From Hyphomonadaceae bacterium (lineage in GTDB: Bacteria; Pseudomonadota; Alphaproteobacteria; Caulobacterales; Aquidulcibacteraceae), in the NCBI GenBank assembly GCA_016791425.1, contig JAEUMQ010000020.1, forward strand, positions 1 through 64,000: a stretch of 64,000 nt of DNA. The letters are read 5' to 3'. The notes beneath the pieces are model-generated. The model was not told the origin of the DNA and ran no database searches. It saw nothing but the letters and a program-made list of their open reading frames with translations. Position numbers and translations under genes: made by a program. How positions within the stretch are numbered: the first letter of the stretch is position 1; every line of letters begins with the position of its first letter. Below are positions 32,807-40,516 of the stretch, piece by piece.

Positions 32807-33661
32807 ATGTTCGACAGCCACGCGCACATCATCGCGGACGATTCCGCGCGCTATCCTCCTGCGCCTCCGAGCGGTTCTCTCAAGCCCGGCGAGCTCGATA
32901 ATCCGATGACCGCCGAGCGGCTGCTCGGCGATATGGATGCGGCCGGCGTGAAGCGCGCGGTGCTCGTGCAGCGCGGCTCGATCTATGGCTTCGACAGCTC
33001 CTATGTCTGCGCGTCCGCAGCGCGCTATCCCGATCGCTTCGCCGCGGTTTGCTCGATCGACGGAACCGCCGCCGACGCCGACGAGGCCGTGCGCCGCTGG
33101 GTCGGCGAGTTCGGCGCCGCCGGCGTCCGCTTCATGGAGCTGATCAAGGGCTCGGACCTCTCCTGGCTCGCCTCGCCGAGCGCGCGCAAGGCATGGCGCA
33201 CGGCCGCCTCGCTCAAGACGCCGGTCTGCGTGCACTTCTTCCCGTGGAATCGGCTTGGCGGTCTTGCCGCGCTGAAGGAGATCCTGGCCGAAACGCCCGA
33301 TCTTACCGTGGTGATCGATCACTTCTCGAACATGAACACGCAGTCGGGAGCGCCGGACTACGGTCTCGATCAGCCTCTGATGGATGTCGCGGCGTTTCCT
33401 GGGGTGCATGTGAAATTCACCACCGTTCCGCTCGGCCGCCTGCATGACGCAGGCATCGACGCCGCGCCCATCGTCGCACGCGTGGTCGAGGCGTTCGGCG
33501 CCAGGCGTGTGATGTGGGGCTCCGACATCACCCAATCGCCGGGGACCTATGATCACATGGTGTCGCTCGGGCGCAGCGCCGCCGCTTCGCTCAGCGAGGC
33601 CGATCGCGCACAGGTGTTCGAGGGCGCCGTGCAGTCCGTCTACGGCCACGGCTGGCGCTGA
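32807..33661 (+). CDS. Amidohydrolase-2 family protein
   Basis: The 284-residue protein has DSHAH at residues 3-7 (metal histidines), VCVHFFP, VVIDHFSN and MWGSDITQ, completing the usual site. It resembles LigI-type lactonases and other small TIM-barrel hydrolases. Last gene of the propeller/MetE-like/amidohydrolase operon, it starts 6 bases after the preceding stop. A tandem palindromic element directly follows its stop codon. Confidence 0.8.
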   Translation: MFDSHAHIIADDSARYPPAPPSGSLKPGELDNPMTAERLLGDMDAAGVKRAVLVQRGSIYGFDSSYVCASAARYPDRFAAVCSIDGTAADADEAVRRWVGEFGAAGVRFMELIKGSDLSWLASPSARKAWRTAASLKTPVCVHFFPWNRLGGLAALKEILAETPDLTVVIDHFSNMNTQSGAPDYGLDQPLMDVAAFPGVHVKFTTVPLGRLHDAGIDAAPIVARVVEAFGARRVMWGSDITQSPGTYDHMVSLGRSAAASLSEADRAQVFEGAVQSVYGHGWR

Positions 33662-33665
33662 CGCC

Positions 33666-33780
33666 TAGACCATTTCCCGAAAAGTGTACCGCGGTTTTCG
33701 GACAAGAAATGGTCTGGATTCAGCGTGTAGACCAGATTCACCCGTTTTGATTTGCGCAAATCAAAACGGGATCTGGTCTA
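33666..33780. repeat. Double palindromic element between convergent genes
   Basis: Two nested inverted repeats lie side by side. The first (33667-33715) pairs AGACCATTTC with GAAATGGTCT and, inside, CCGAAAA with TTTTCGG. The second (33728-33780) pairs TAGACCAGAT with ATCTGGTCTA around a perfect 30-bp palindrome at 33741-33770 (CCCGTTTTGATTTG, GC and its mirror half). It fills the only wide gap between convergent genes in the window. It resembles the interspersed palindromic repeats of alphaproteobacteria and could act as a bidirectional terminator. Confidence 0.75.
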
Positions 33781-34611
33781 GTCGCGACTGAAGCGCTCGA
33801 TCAACGCCTTGAGGTCCGGATCGACGCTGTGCTCGCGCGCGATCCAATCGTAGAGCGCAGCGAGACCGCGATAGACCTCCGGCCCTCCAGGATGCGCCGC
33901 GAGCGCGGCGAGCGCCTCCATTTCCGGAACCCAGCGATAGGCCTTCTCGGGCAGCGCGCGGATTTGCGCGCCGGCGAAAGCGGCCACGCCAGGCTGGCTT
34001 TGGCGCAATTGCGCGAGGAAGGCCGCCTCCACGCCGGCCTCCCGCGCACTCATCGCCATCAGCGCCACGACGCCCGTCATGCTCTTGGAAACGCCCGCGA
34101 TCGCCATCTTGAGCGCCGAGGCCGCGCCGTTCGGCGCATCCAGCACGCGGATGTCGAGCCCGAGTTCCCGCAGCATCGCGAAACGCTCTGCATGCGGCCC
34201 CGAGGCGTAGATGGCCGGAATGCGCGTTCCGTCCGGATTCGGAGCGCCGCCGACGATGCCTGTATCGACGAACGGGCATCCGGCGGCTGCGACGACCTCG
34301 CCGATCGCCTTCGCCTCGCTCGGCGCGATGGCGTTGCAATCGACATAGAGCGGTTTCTTCGCGGACGTCTCGAGAATAGGCGCAAGCAGCCGCGCGAGCG
34401 GGAGCGCTTCATCCGGTGGAACCACCGAGAGGATCACGTCGCACGCGCCGAACGCCGCGGGCGGAGCGTCGGTCATGCCGGCGGCGTGCGCCCGCGCACG
34501 AGTGGCTTCGCTGCGCCCCTCGAGCGTGGTGATGATCGTTGCGCCGTGTGCAGCGAGCACGCGCCCAAGCGCTGCGCCCATCGATCCTGCTGCGATGATC
34601 CCGATGTTCAT
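33778..34611 (-). CDS. NAD(P)-binding 6-phosphogluconate-dehydrogenase-like protein (DUF1932 type)
   Basis: The 277-residue protein begins with a Rossmann segment MNIGIIAAGSMGAALGRVLA and has DCNAIAPSEAK. The C-terminal helical domain (GAASALKMAIAGVSKSMTGV) is like DUF1932 members of the beta-hydroxyacid dehydrogenase superfamily. These reduce or oxidise small hydroxy acids with NAD(P). It lies 19 bases downstream of an AAHS-type carrier and is probably cotranscribed with it. Its stop codon overlaps the edge of the palindromic element. The substrate is unknown. Confidence 0.78.
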   Translation of the reverse strand: MNIGIIAAGSMGAALGRVLAAHGATIITTLEGRSEATRARAHAAGMTDAPPAAFGACDVILSVVPPDEALPLARLLAPILETSAKKPLYVDCNAIAPSEAKAIGEVVAAAGCPFVDTGIVGGAPNPDGTRIPAIYASGPHAERFAMLRELGLDIRVLDAPNGAASALKMAIAGVSKSMTGVVALMAMSAREAGVEAAFLAQLRQSQPGVAAFAGAQIRALPEKAYRWVPEMEALAALAAHPGGPEVYRGLAALYDWIAREHSVDPDLKALIERFSRD

Positions 34612-34630
34612 CCCTTAGCCCTAACCGGCG

Positions 34631-36007
34631 TCAGGTCGAGGCGGCCGCCTTTTGCTCCGCCGGCGATGATTGGTTCGCGGCGATGTGACGGTTCACCAGC
34701 GCTACGCCGATGAACGAGACGGCGAGGGCGGCCGCGATCACGAAGAAATAGCCGCTTGCGCCGCCCACCTGCAGCGCGATCGGGCCGGTGTAGGAGCTTA
34801 CGATGGCGCCGAGGCGGCCGACAGCCGCCGCCGACCCCACGCCCGTCGCGCGCACTTGCGGCGGATAGATGAGCGTGGAGAGCGTGTAGAGCCCGTTGAT
34901 AAGCCCGGAGAGAAAAAAGCCCATGAACGCGAGCGCCCAGAAGAGGATCGCGATATCGCTCGCCCCCATCCCGACAAGCCCGGCGAGCATGAGCGCCCCG
35001 ACGATCGCACCGGCGGTCTGCCCCAGCACGGCCGTCCGCGAGCCCAGTCGCTCGATAAGCCAGCCCCCGACGATCCCGCCGATCACGCCCCCGGTGCTGA
35101 ACGCGGTCATGCCCAGGCTGGTCATCGACAGCGGGAAGCCGAGGCTCGCCAGCATTGCCGGCACCCAGCTGAACATCGTGTAGCTCGCCAGCAGGCAAAA
35201 GAAGAACGCCACCCACACCGCGATCGTGCTGGAGCGGACCTCGCGCTCCAGGATCGCGCGCAGCGGCGCGGCCTTCTTCGCGTTCGGGTCGTCGCCGATG
35301 ATCGTGCTGTCGGGCGCGAGCGGCAGGCCGCAACGGCGCATTACGCGCAGCAGGTCGGCTTTCCGCTTCGGATGCCGCGCCAGATAGAGCGGCGATTCCG
35401 GAAGCAGAAGGAAGAAAATGAGGGAGAGCGCGAGCGGGATGGCGCCGAGCGTGATGAAAAGCCCGCGCCAGCCGACCGTCGGAAGCAGCGGCGTCGCCGC
35501 CAGCCCCGCCAGCACCGAGCCGATCGCGATGAACGCCATGCCGATCGCGATCGCGAGCGGGCGCCGGCGTTTCGGCGTGAATTCCGAGATCAGGGCCGCG
35601 CCATTCGGGATCGCGGCGCCGATGCCGATCCCGTCGAAGAAGCGGATCCAGAAGAGGTCGGAGACCTGGTGCGTGAATGCCACGGCGACGGTCATCGCGC
35701 CGAACACGAACACGCTGGCGATGAGCACGGTGCGTCGCCCGAGCCTATCGCCGAGCATGCCGCCCGCGGCGGCCCCGATCGTGAGCCCGACAAGGCCGAT
35801 GGCCGTCACCGTCGCGAACGCTTCGCGCGGCAGCCCCCAATCCCGCATCAGGGCAGGCACGGCGAGTCCGAGCACCTGATTGGCGATGCCATCGACCAGG
35901 AAGGCGAGCGACGCCAGGGCAAGGACGAGCTTCTGGAAAGCGGTCCAGGCGCCGGCGTCCAGCGTCTGCCCGATATCGACGCCGCGCGGTGCCGTTGCCA
36001 TCGTCAT
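34631..36007 (-). CDS. MFS transporter, aromatic acid:H+ symporter (AAHS) family
   Basis: The 458-residue protein has twelve predicted helices, a first-helix pattern DGIANQVLGLAVPAL related to the AAHS signature, the loop motif GGMLGDRLGRRTVLI, and LLPESPLYLARHPKR after helix 6. AAHS carriers such as PcaK and VanK import protocatechuate, vanillate and similar acids with protons. It is the first gene of a unit with the DUF1932-type dehydrogenase and divergent from the GarR-like gene. Confidence 0.82.
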   Translation of the reverse strand: MTMATAPRGVDIGQTLDAGAWTAFQKLVLALASLAFLVDGIANQVLGLAVPALMRDWGLPREAFATVTAIGLVGLTIGAAAGGMLGDRLGRRTVLIASVFVFGAMTVAVAFTHQVSDLFWIRFFDGIGIGAAIPNGAALISEFTPKRRRPLAIAIGMAFIAIGSVLAGLAATPLLPTVGWRGLFITLGAIPLALSLIFFLLLPESPLYLARHPKRKADLLRVMRRCGLPLAPDSTIIGDDPNAKKAAPLRAILEREVRSSTIAVWVAFFFCLLASYTMFSWVPAMLASLGFPLSMTSLGMTAFSTGGVIGGIVGGWLIERLGSRTAVLGQTAGAIVGALMLAGLVGMGASDIAILFWALAFMGFFLSGLINGLYTLSTLIYPPQVRATGVGSAAAVGRLGAIVSSYTGPIALQVGGASGYFFVIAAALAVSFIGVALVNRHIAANQSSPAEQKAAAST

Positions 36008-36040
36008 ATTGCCTAGCTAACGATCATACTGTTTTGCAGT
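36004..36040. promoter_or_regulatory. Candidate operator between AAHS carrier and GarR-like genes
   Basis: The AT-rich gap has CTAGCTAACGATCATACTG. GCTAACGATC matches 29563-29572 exactly, and a CATAC word is adjacent. CTGTTTTGCAG at 36029-36039 is a small inverted repeat (CTG...CAG). It is the right-most clear member of the left-half series. Confidence 0.45.
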
Positions 36041-36085
36041 CAATGGACCAAGCCGCTAGGCTAAGGGTCGCAGGGAAGGAACGCG

Positions 36086-36967
36086 ATGGCGGATATCGGC
36101 TTCATCGGGCTCGGGATCATGGGCCGCCCGATGGCGGAGCATCTCCTCAAGGCCGGCCACCGTCTCTTCATCTACGCCAAGAGCGCTGCGGCCGCCGACC
36201 TGAGGGGCGCCGGCGCGAGCGCGTGCGTCTCCTTCAAGGAGATCGCCGAACGCGCCGATACTGTGATCCTCATGGTCCCCGACACGCCGCAGGTGAAGAG
36301 CGCGCTCTTCGCGGAGGAGGGCGTCGCTGCGGGAGTATCGAAGGGCAAGCTCGTGATCGACATGAGCTCCATCTCGCCGATCGCGACGAAGGAATTCGCC
36401 GCGAAGCTGGCGGAGAAAGGCGTCGCCTATCTCGACGCGCCGGTCTCCGGCGGCGAAGTGGGCGCCAAGGCCGCGAGCCTGACGATCATGGTCGGGGGAA
36501 GCGCCGAGGCGTTCGCGCGCGCCAAGCCGCTCTTCGAGGCGATGGGCAAGAACATCACGCATGTCGGCCCCAACGGCGACGGCCAGACCGCCAAGGTCGC
36601 CAACCAGATGATCGTCGCGCTGACCATCGCCGCGGTGGGCGAGGCGCTCGTCTTCGCCTCGAAGGCCGGCGCCGATCCGGCGAAAGTGCGCGAGGCGCTG
36701 ATGGGCGGCTTCGCCAATTCGCGCGTTCTGGAGGTGCACGGCAAGCGCATGCTCGACCGCACCTTCAATCCCGGCTTCCGCATCCGCCTGCATCACAAGG
36801 ATCTGGGGCTTGCGCTTTCCAGCGCCGACGCGCTGGGGCTCCCGCTGCCGCAGACCGCATTCTGCCAGCAGCTTCTGAACGCCGCCTCCGCCGCCGGCGA
36901 GGCCGATCTTGATCATTCCGCGCTGGTCCGCTCGCTTGAGCGGCTGGCGAGCCATTCGTTGGGGTAA
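36086..36967 (+). CDS. garR: 2-Hydroxy-3-oxopropionate (tartronate semialdehyde) reductase
   Basis: The 293-residue protein matches the GarR/GlxR branch of beta-hydroxyacid dehydrogenases: IGFIGLGIMGRPMAEHL (NAD(P) site), DAPVSGGEVGAKAASLTIM, GPNGDGQTAKVANQMIV and the HHKDLGLAL lysine. It would reduce tartronate semialdehyde to D-glycerate, which the kinase at 22025 could phosphorylate. A good GGAAGGAACGCG ribosome site precedes the ATG. Two bases separate it from the NTF2-like gene, so the two share a transcript. In an aromatic cluster a related hydroxyacid substrate is possible. Confidence 0.82.
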   Translation: MADIGFIGLGIMGRPMAEHLLKAGHRLFIYAKSAAAADLRGAGASACVSFKEIAERADTVILMVPDTPQVKSALFAEEGVAAGVSKGKLVIDMSSISPIATKEFAAKLAEKGVAYLDAPVSGGEVGAKAASLTIMVGGSAEAFARAKPLFEAMGKNITHVGPNGDGQTAKVANQMIVALTIAAVGEALVFASKAGADPAKVREALMGGFANSRVLEVHGKRMLDRTFNPGFRIRLHHKDLGLALSSADALGLPLPQTAFCQQLLNAASAAGEADLDHSALVRSLERLASHSLG

Positions 36968-36969
36968 CG

Positions 36970-37899
36970 ATGCAGGACCTTCGACTTTTCTTGATTGTGG
37001 GGCTGTTCATGAGCGGATCTATCGCGGAGGCGCGCTCCGACCGGACCGAAGCCACGCGCGCCGTTGCGCAATCCTTCCTGCACCAGGCTTTCGTGCGGAA
37101 CGAGTTCCGCGCCGCCTATGTCGCGCACGCGGCCCCGGACTTCATCCAGCACAATCCGCGCATCGGCGACGGGTTGGAGGCGCATCGCGCCTATTTCGAC
37201 GCGATGGCCCGCAACGAGCCGAACGGCGACAATTCCCGCTGGGCGCACGTGTTCGACATGGTCCTCGTCGATGACGATCTCTTCGCGGTGTTCCATCACA
37301 CGTATCGCGACGCGGAGGATCCCGGCAAAGCCGTCATCGATATCTGGCGCGTCGCCGATGGCCGGATCGTCGAGCACTGGGACGTCATCCAGACCATTCC
37401 GAAGACCTCGCTGCATCGCAACGGCATTGCGTGCGGAATCGGTGAAAGCTACGAGGCCGCGCGCGCTCTGGGCGATACGCTCGCGCGTCCGACCTGCGGG
37501 CGTCCCGATCCGAACGCGTCGCGTGAAGAGACGCTGCGGGTCATCGCCGATTATGTCGCCGAAGTCGGCCGCGGCGACGTCCGCACCGCGATCGAGCGCT
37601 GGTTCTCCGCCGACTACAAGCAGCACAGCCCGACCATCCCGGACGGCGCGCAAGGCGCCATCGCCTATCTGGAGCGCGAGTTCGGGCGCGGCCGGGATCT
37701 GATGCCGACCGCCGGCCCCGCGCGCGTCGTCGCGGAAGGCGACCTCGTGCTCTTCCACCGCCTCGTCACCTATCCCGGCGCATCCGGCCCCTCCGCGAAC
37801 ATGGACATCTTCCGCGTCACCAATGGCAGGATCAGCGAACATTGGGATCTGAAGCAGCCGGTGCCGAAGACCTCGGCGAACACCAACGGTATGTGGTGA
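36970..37899 (+). CDS. Exported two-domain SnoaL/NTF2-like protein
   Basis: The 309-residue protein has a short signal peptide (LRLFLIVGLFMSGSIAEA, cleavage near residue 21) and two NTF2-like halves. Each ends in the HWD signature (IVEHWDVIQTIPKTSLHRNG and ISEHWDLKQPVPKTSANTNG). The duplicated tails show internal duplication. It is the exported counterpart of the protein at 3639. It sits 2 bases after the GarR-like gene and 5 bases before an SDR. Reaction unknown. Confidence 0.8.
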   Translation: MQDLRLFLIVGLFMSGSIAEARSDRTEATRAVAQSFLHQAFVRNEFRAAYVAHAAPDFIQHNPRIGDGLEAHRAYFDAMARNEPNGDNSRWAHVFDMVLVDDDLFAVFHHTYRDAEDPGKAVIDIWRVADGRIVEHWDVIQTIPKTSLHRNGIACGIGESYEAARALGDTLARPTCGRPDPNASREETLRVIADYVAEVGRGDVRTAIERWFSADYKQHSPTIPDGAQGAIAYLEREFGRGRDLMPTAGPARVVAEGDLVLFHRLVTYPGASGPSANMDIFRVTNGRISEHWDLKQPVPKTSANTNGMW

Positions 37900-37904
37900 G
37901 GGAA

Positions 37905-38726
37905 ATGGCGAAACGATGGTTCATCACGGGCTGCAGCACGGGGCTTGGCCGCGCGCTCGCCGAGCATGCGCTCGAGCGCGGCGATCGCGTCGCTGTGACT
38001 GCCCGGCGCGTCGAGTCCGTCTCCGACATCGTCGCCAAGGCGCCGGATCGGGCCATTGCGATCGCGCTGGACGTCACGAAGCCGGCGGAGGTGCGCGCCG
38101 CCGCGCAGAAGGCGTTTGACACGCTCGGCGGCGTCGACGTGCTGGTGAACAATGCCGGCTTCGGCATTCAGGCCACGACGGAAGACGCCGAGGACACCCA
38201 GATCCGCGCCCTCTTCGAGACCAACGTGTTCGGCCTTCTCGACGTTATCCGCGTCTTCCTGCCGCGCCTGCGCGCCCAGGGCGGGGGACACATCATCAAC
38301 ATTTCCTCCGTAGGCGGACGCACCTCCGCGCCTATGGTCGGCCTCTATTCGGCGACCAAGTACGCCGTCGAAGGCCTATCGAAAGGGCTCGCCGGCGAGG
38401 TCGCCTCGCAAGGGATCAGGCTGACGGTGATCGAGCCGGGCGCATACGCCACGCGCTTCCCCGACAACCTCGCCAAGGCGACCGCGAGTGCGCCCTATGC
38501 CGAAGCGGCGCGGTTGACCGACGAATTTCTCGCTACCGCCGTGTTCGAGGATCCGCGCCTTGCCGCGAGCGTCATCGCCAAAGTGGCGGACATGCCCGAG
38601 CCGCCCGCGCAATTGCTGCTGGGCCGCGTCGCCCACGGCATGATCGAGGCCGATCTCGCCGCGCAGCAGGCCGAGCTCGCGCGCTGGCGCGACCTCTCTT
38701 ACGAGGCCGCCGCGCCGATCAAGTGA
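37905..38726 (+). CDS. Short-chain dehydrogenase/reductase
   Basis: Starting at ATG 37905 (after GTGAGGGAA) the protein has 273 residues. TGCSTGLG (8-15) is the NAD(P)-binding glycine motif, NNAGFG the NNAG motif, NISSVGG supplies the serine, and YSATK the Tyr and Lys of the active site. It is a complete classical SDR. The third gene of a GarR-NTF2-SDR unit, it overlaps the last 8 bases of the convergent YciI gene. The substrate is not predictable; alcohol or keto intermediates are likely. Confidence 0.87.
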   Translation: MAKRWFITGCSTGLGRALAEHALERGDRVAVTARRVESVSDIVAKAPDRAIAIALDVTKPAEVRAAAQKAFDTLGGVDVLVNNAGFGIQATTEDAEDTQIRALFETNVFGLLDVIRVFLPRLRAQGGGHIINISSVGGRTSAPMVGLYSATKYAVEGLSKGLAGEVASQGIRLTVIEPGAYATRFPDNLAKATASAPYAEAARLTDEFLATAVFEDPRLAASVIAKVADMPEPPAQLLLGRVAHGMIEADLAAQQAELARWRDLSYEAAAPIK

Positions 38727-39009
38727 TCGGGGCTTTGATCGCCGCGATGCGATAAGGCCGCACCGCCACAAGCTGCAGCACGCCGACTTTCACATAGGGA
38801 TCGTCGGTGGCGGCGGTTTCGGCGGCGGCCTTGTCCGCAGCTTCGATGATCACCAGGCTTCCGACCGGCTTGCCTTCGTCGTCGAGCAGCGGGCCGGCGA
38901 GCGGCATGCGGTCTCCGAAGCCCTTCCGATACGCCATGTGCTCTGCGCGATGCGCCTCGCGCGCTTCGGGCGTTCCGCTCTGACGGTACTCAACGATGAA
39001 ATGCGGCAT
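38719..39009 (-). CDS. YciI-family protein
   Basis: From the ATG at 39009 the protein has 96 residues: MPHFIVEYRQSGTPEAREAH at the start, AGPLLDDEGKPVGSLVIIEA in the middle, DDPYVKVGVLQ near the end, all typical of the ferredoxin-like YciI fold. The conserved aspartate (DDPY) and the histidine near residue 20 are present. YciI relatives include muconolactone-isomerase-like and dehydrohalogenase enzymes; most are unassigned. It is the last gene of the minus-strand array, 5 bases after the FGE-like gene. Confidence 0.8.
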   Translation of the reverse strand: MPHFIVEYRQSGTPEAREAHRAEHMAYRKGFGDRMPLAGPLLDDEGKPVGSLVIIEAADKAAAETAATDDPYVKVGVLQLVAVRPYRIAAIKAPIT

Positions 39010-39014
39010 GCCTC

Positions 39015-39788
39015 TTACTCCACATCCTGCGCAATCCGAAACCCGACTCCCATCGATGCGTAGCTGCCGCCCATGGCGCTGCGCGAGGTCGTCTTTGTGC
39101 CGCGGCGCATCGACTGGTATTCGCCGCCGCGCAACATGTAGGCGTAGCAGGTTGCGTCCATCCACGCGCTTCCGTCCGTGGGCGCGCCGACGAAATCGTG
39201 GTGCATGCAGTCCTGCACCATCTCCCAGACGTTGCCCGCAGTGTCGTAGAGACCCCACGCGTTCGGCTGGAACGATCGCGCCGGCGCAGTAGCCGCGAAC
39301 GTGTCCGGGCCCGTATTGGCGGCGCTGTTGCCGTAGCGTGGATCAGGCGCCGTCCCCCAGAAGAACGGCGTCGTCGTGCCGGCGCGCGCGGCGTATTCCC
39401 ATTCCGCCTCGCTTGGCAGCCGGTAGCCCTTCTGGCCGCTCTGCGCGTTGAGCCAGTCGATATAGGCGAGCATGTCGGACCGATCGATGTTCATCACCGG
39501 CCGCTCGCCGCGCCCAAAGCCTTCGTCCTGCGGCAGCGCGCGGCCGGTTGCGCGCGCAAACGCGTCGTACTGATCGAAAGTCACTTCCGTTTCGCCGATC
39601 CGGAACGCGCGGACGGTGACGCGATGCTGCGGCTTGCCTTGTTGGGTGTCCTCCTCCGGCGGCGCGCCCATTGTGAACTCGCCGGCGGGGATGAGGATCA
39701 TCTTGGGGAGCGTATCGCGCGCAGGATTTTCCGGCTTCGCGCACGCAAAGACGCACAGCAGCGAGAGGGCGAGCAGAGCGCGTCTCAT
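39015..39788 (-). CDS. Formylglycine-generating-enzyme (SUMF1)-fold lipoprotein
   Basis: The 257-residue protein has a signal peptide with lipobox CVFAC (cysteine at about 16), so it is lipid-anchored. The body has the FGE-sulfatase pattern: MILIPAGEFTMG, ETEVTFDQYDAFA, RLPSEAEWEYAARAG, WGLYDTAGNVWEMVQD and LRGGEYQ. The fold occurs in formylglycine generation, C-type-lectin-like binding and ergothioneine synthesis. No sulfatase gene is seen here, so its job is open. Its start overlaps the stop of the dihaem cytochrome c gene by four bases, implying a shared periplasmic system. Confidence 0.82.
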   Translation of the reverse strand: MRRALLALSLLCVFACAKPENPARDTLPKMILIPAGEFTMGAPPEEDTQQGKPQHRVTVRAFRIGETEVTFDQYDAFARATGRALPQDEGFGRGERPVMNIDRSDMLAYIDWLNAQSGQKGYRLPSEAEWEYAARAGTTTPFFWGTAPDPRYGNSAANTGPDTFAATAPARSFQPNAWGLYDTAGNVWEMVQDCMHHDFVGAPTDGSAWMDATCYAYMLRGGEYQSMRRGTKTTSRSAMGGSYASMGVGFRIAQDVE

Positions 39789-40420
39789 CGCGCCGCCTCC
39801 AGGGCGTTCTGCGCCGCGTAATAGCGCAGGATCGTCCGCGCTTCTGCAGGCGATGTCTGTTTCGCCACCGCGACCATGGCGGCGGCGGAGCGGCGTCCGT
39901 CGCGGTATTCCTGCAGCGCGCGCTCAAGATACTCGAAGCGTTGCCCAGTGATGACCGGCATGCCCTGCATTTCGCCCATGCCGGTTTCGCCGTGGCAGAT
40001 TCCGCACTTGGCGATCGCCTCCCGATGCCCAGCCGAGCCCGCCATGTTCACAGTTGGGACAGGCTTGGGCGGGCCGGCCAGATACGCGGCCACATCGCGC
40101 ATCTGTTGCTCGTCGAGCGCCGCGGCGAACGGCTGCATCGTTGGTTCGGTGCGCCCGCCCGCGCCGTATGCATGGAGCGCGAGGAAGATGTAGTTCTCGC
40201 GCTGCCCGCGCAGCAGCGGTGGGTCGATCGGCGGATCCCCGTACTTGAGCGGCGTGGCGCCGTGGCAGGTGAGGCAGACCTGAGCCGGCTCTTCGCCGCG
40301 CTTGGCGTCGCCGGCGGGATGCGAGGCCGACGGTCGCGTGCCCGCGGTCGAGAACGCGAGGGAGGTCCCAAGGACGATGATGGCGCCAGCCATCGCCGCG
40401 ATGCGCCACGGATCGGCCAT
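39785..40420 (-). CDS. Dihaem class I cytochrome c (c4-like)
   Basis: The 211-residue protein has an N-terminal membrane or signal segment (IAAMAGAIIVLGTSLAFS) and two haem-binding motifs, CLTCH (49-53) and CGICH (139-143). They lie in two similar cytochrome domains separated by a proline linker. It would carry electrons in the periplasm between an oxidase or quinoprotein-type dehydrogenase and the respiratory chain. Its stop overlaps the start of the FGE-like lipoprotein. A 96-base gap with AT-rich words separates it from the MFS gene upstream. Confidence 0.87.
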   Translation of the reverse strand: MADPWRIAAMAGAIIVLGTSLAFSTAGTRPSASHPAGDAKRGEEPAQVCLTCHGATPLKYGDPPIDPPLLRGQRENYIFLALHAYGAGGRTEPTMQPFAAALDEQQMRDVAAYLAGPPKPVPTVNMAGSAGHREAIAKCGICHGETGMGEMQGMPVITGQRFEYLERALQEYRDGRRSAAAMVAVAKQTSPAEARTILRYYAAQNALEAAR

Positions 40421-40469
40421 GCTCCTCCCCGGTTTTCCCGCGTCCGCTCCGGGCGCGTTCGAGGCCGCG

Positions 40470-40499
40470 AACCTAGTGATCTTTAGTCGATCCTGCTAG
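40470..40499. promoter_or_regulatory. Possible internal promoter before cytochrome c gene
   Basis: CCTAGTGATCTTTAGTCGAT is an AT-richer patch in the gap upstream of the cytochrome c gene. Its reverse complement begins GACTAAAG, the same 8-mer as at 9631-9638. No clear -35/-10 pair is visible. Confidence 0.25.
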
Positions 40500-40516
40500 T
40501 CCATTCCTGGAGGCGG

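Noticed and set aside
39015..39788. Sulfatase-activating FGE with a partner sulfatase
   Set aside because: No sulfatase gene with a C-x-P-x-R motif was noticed in the window, so only the fold is claimed.
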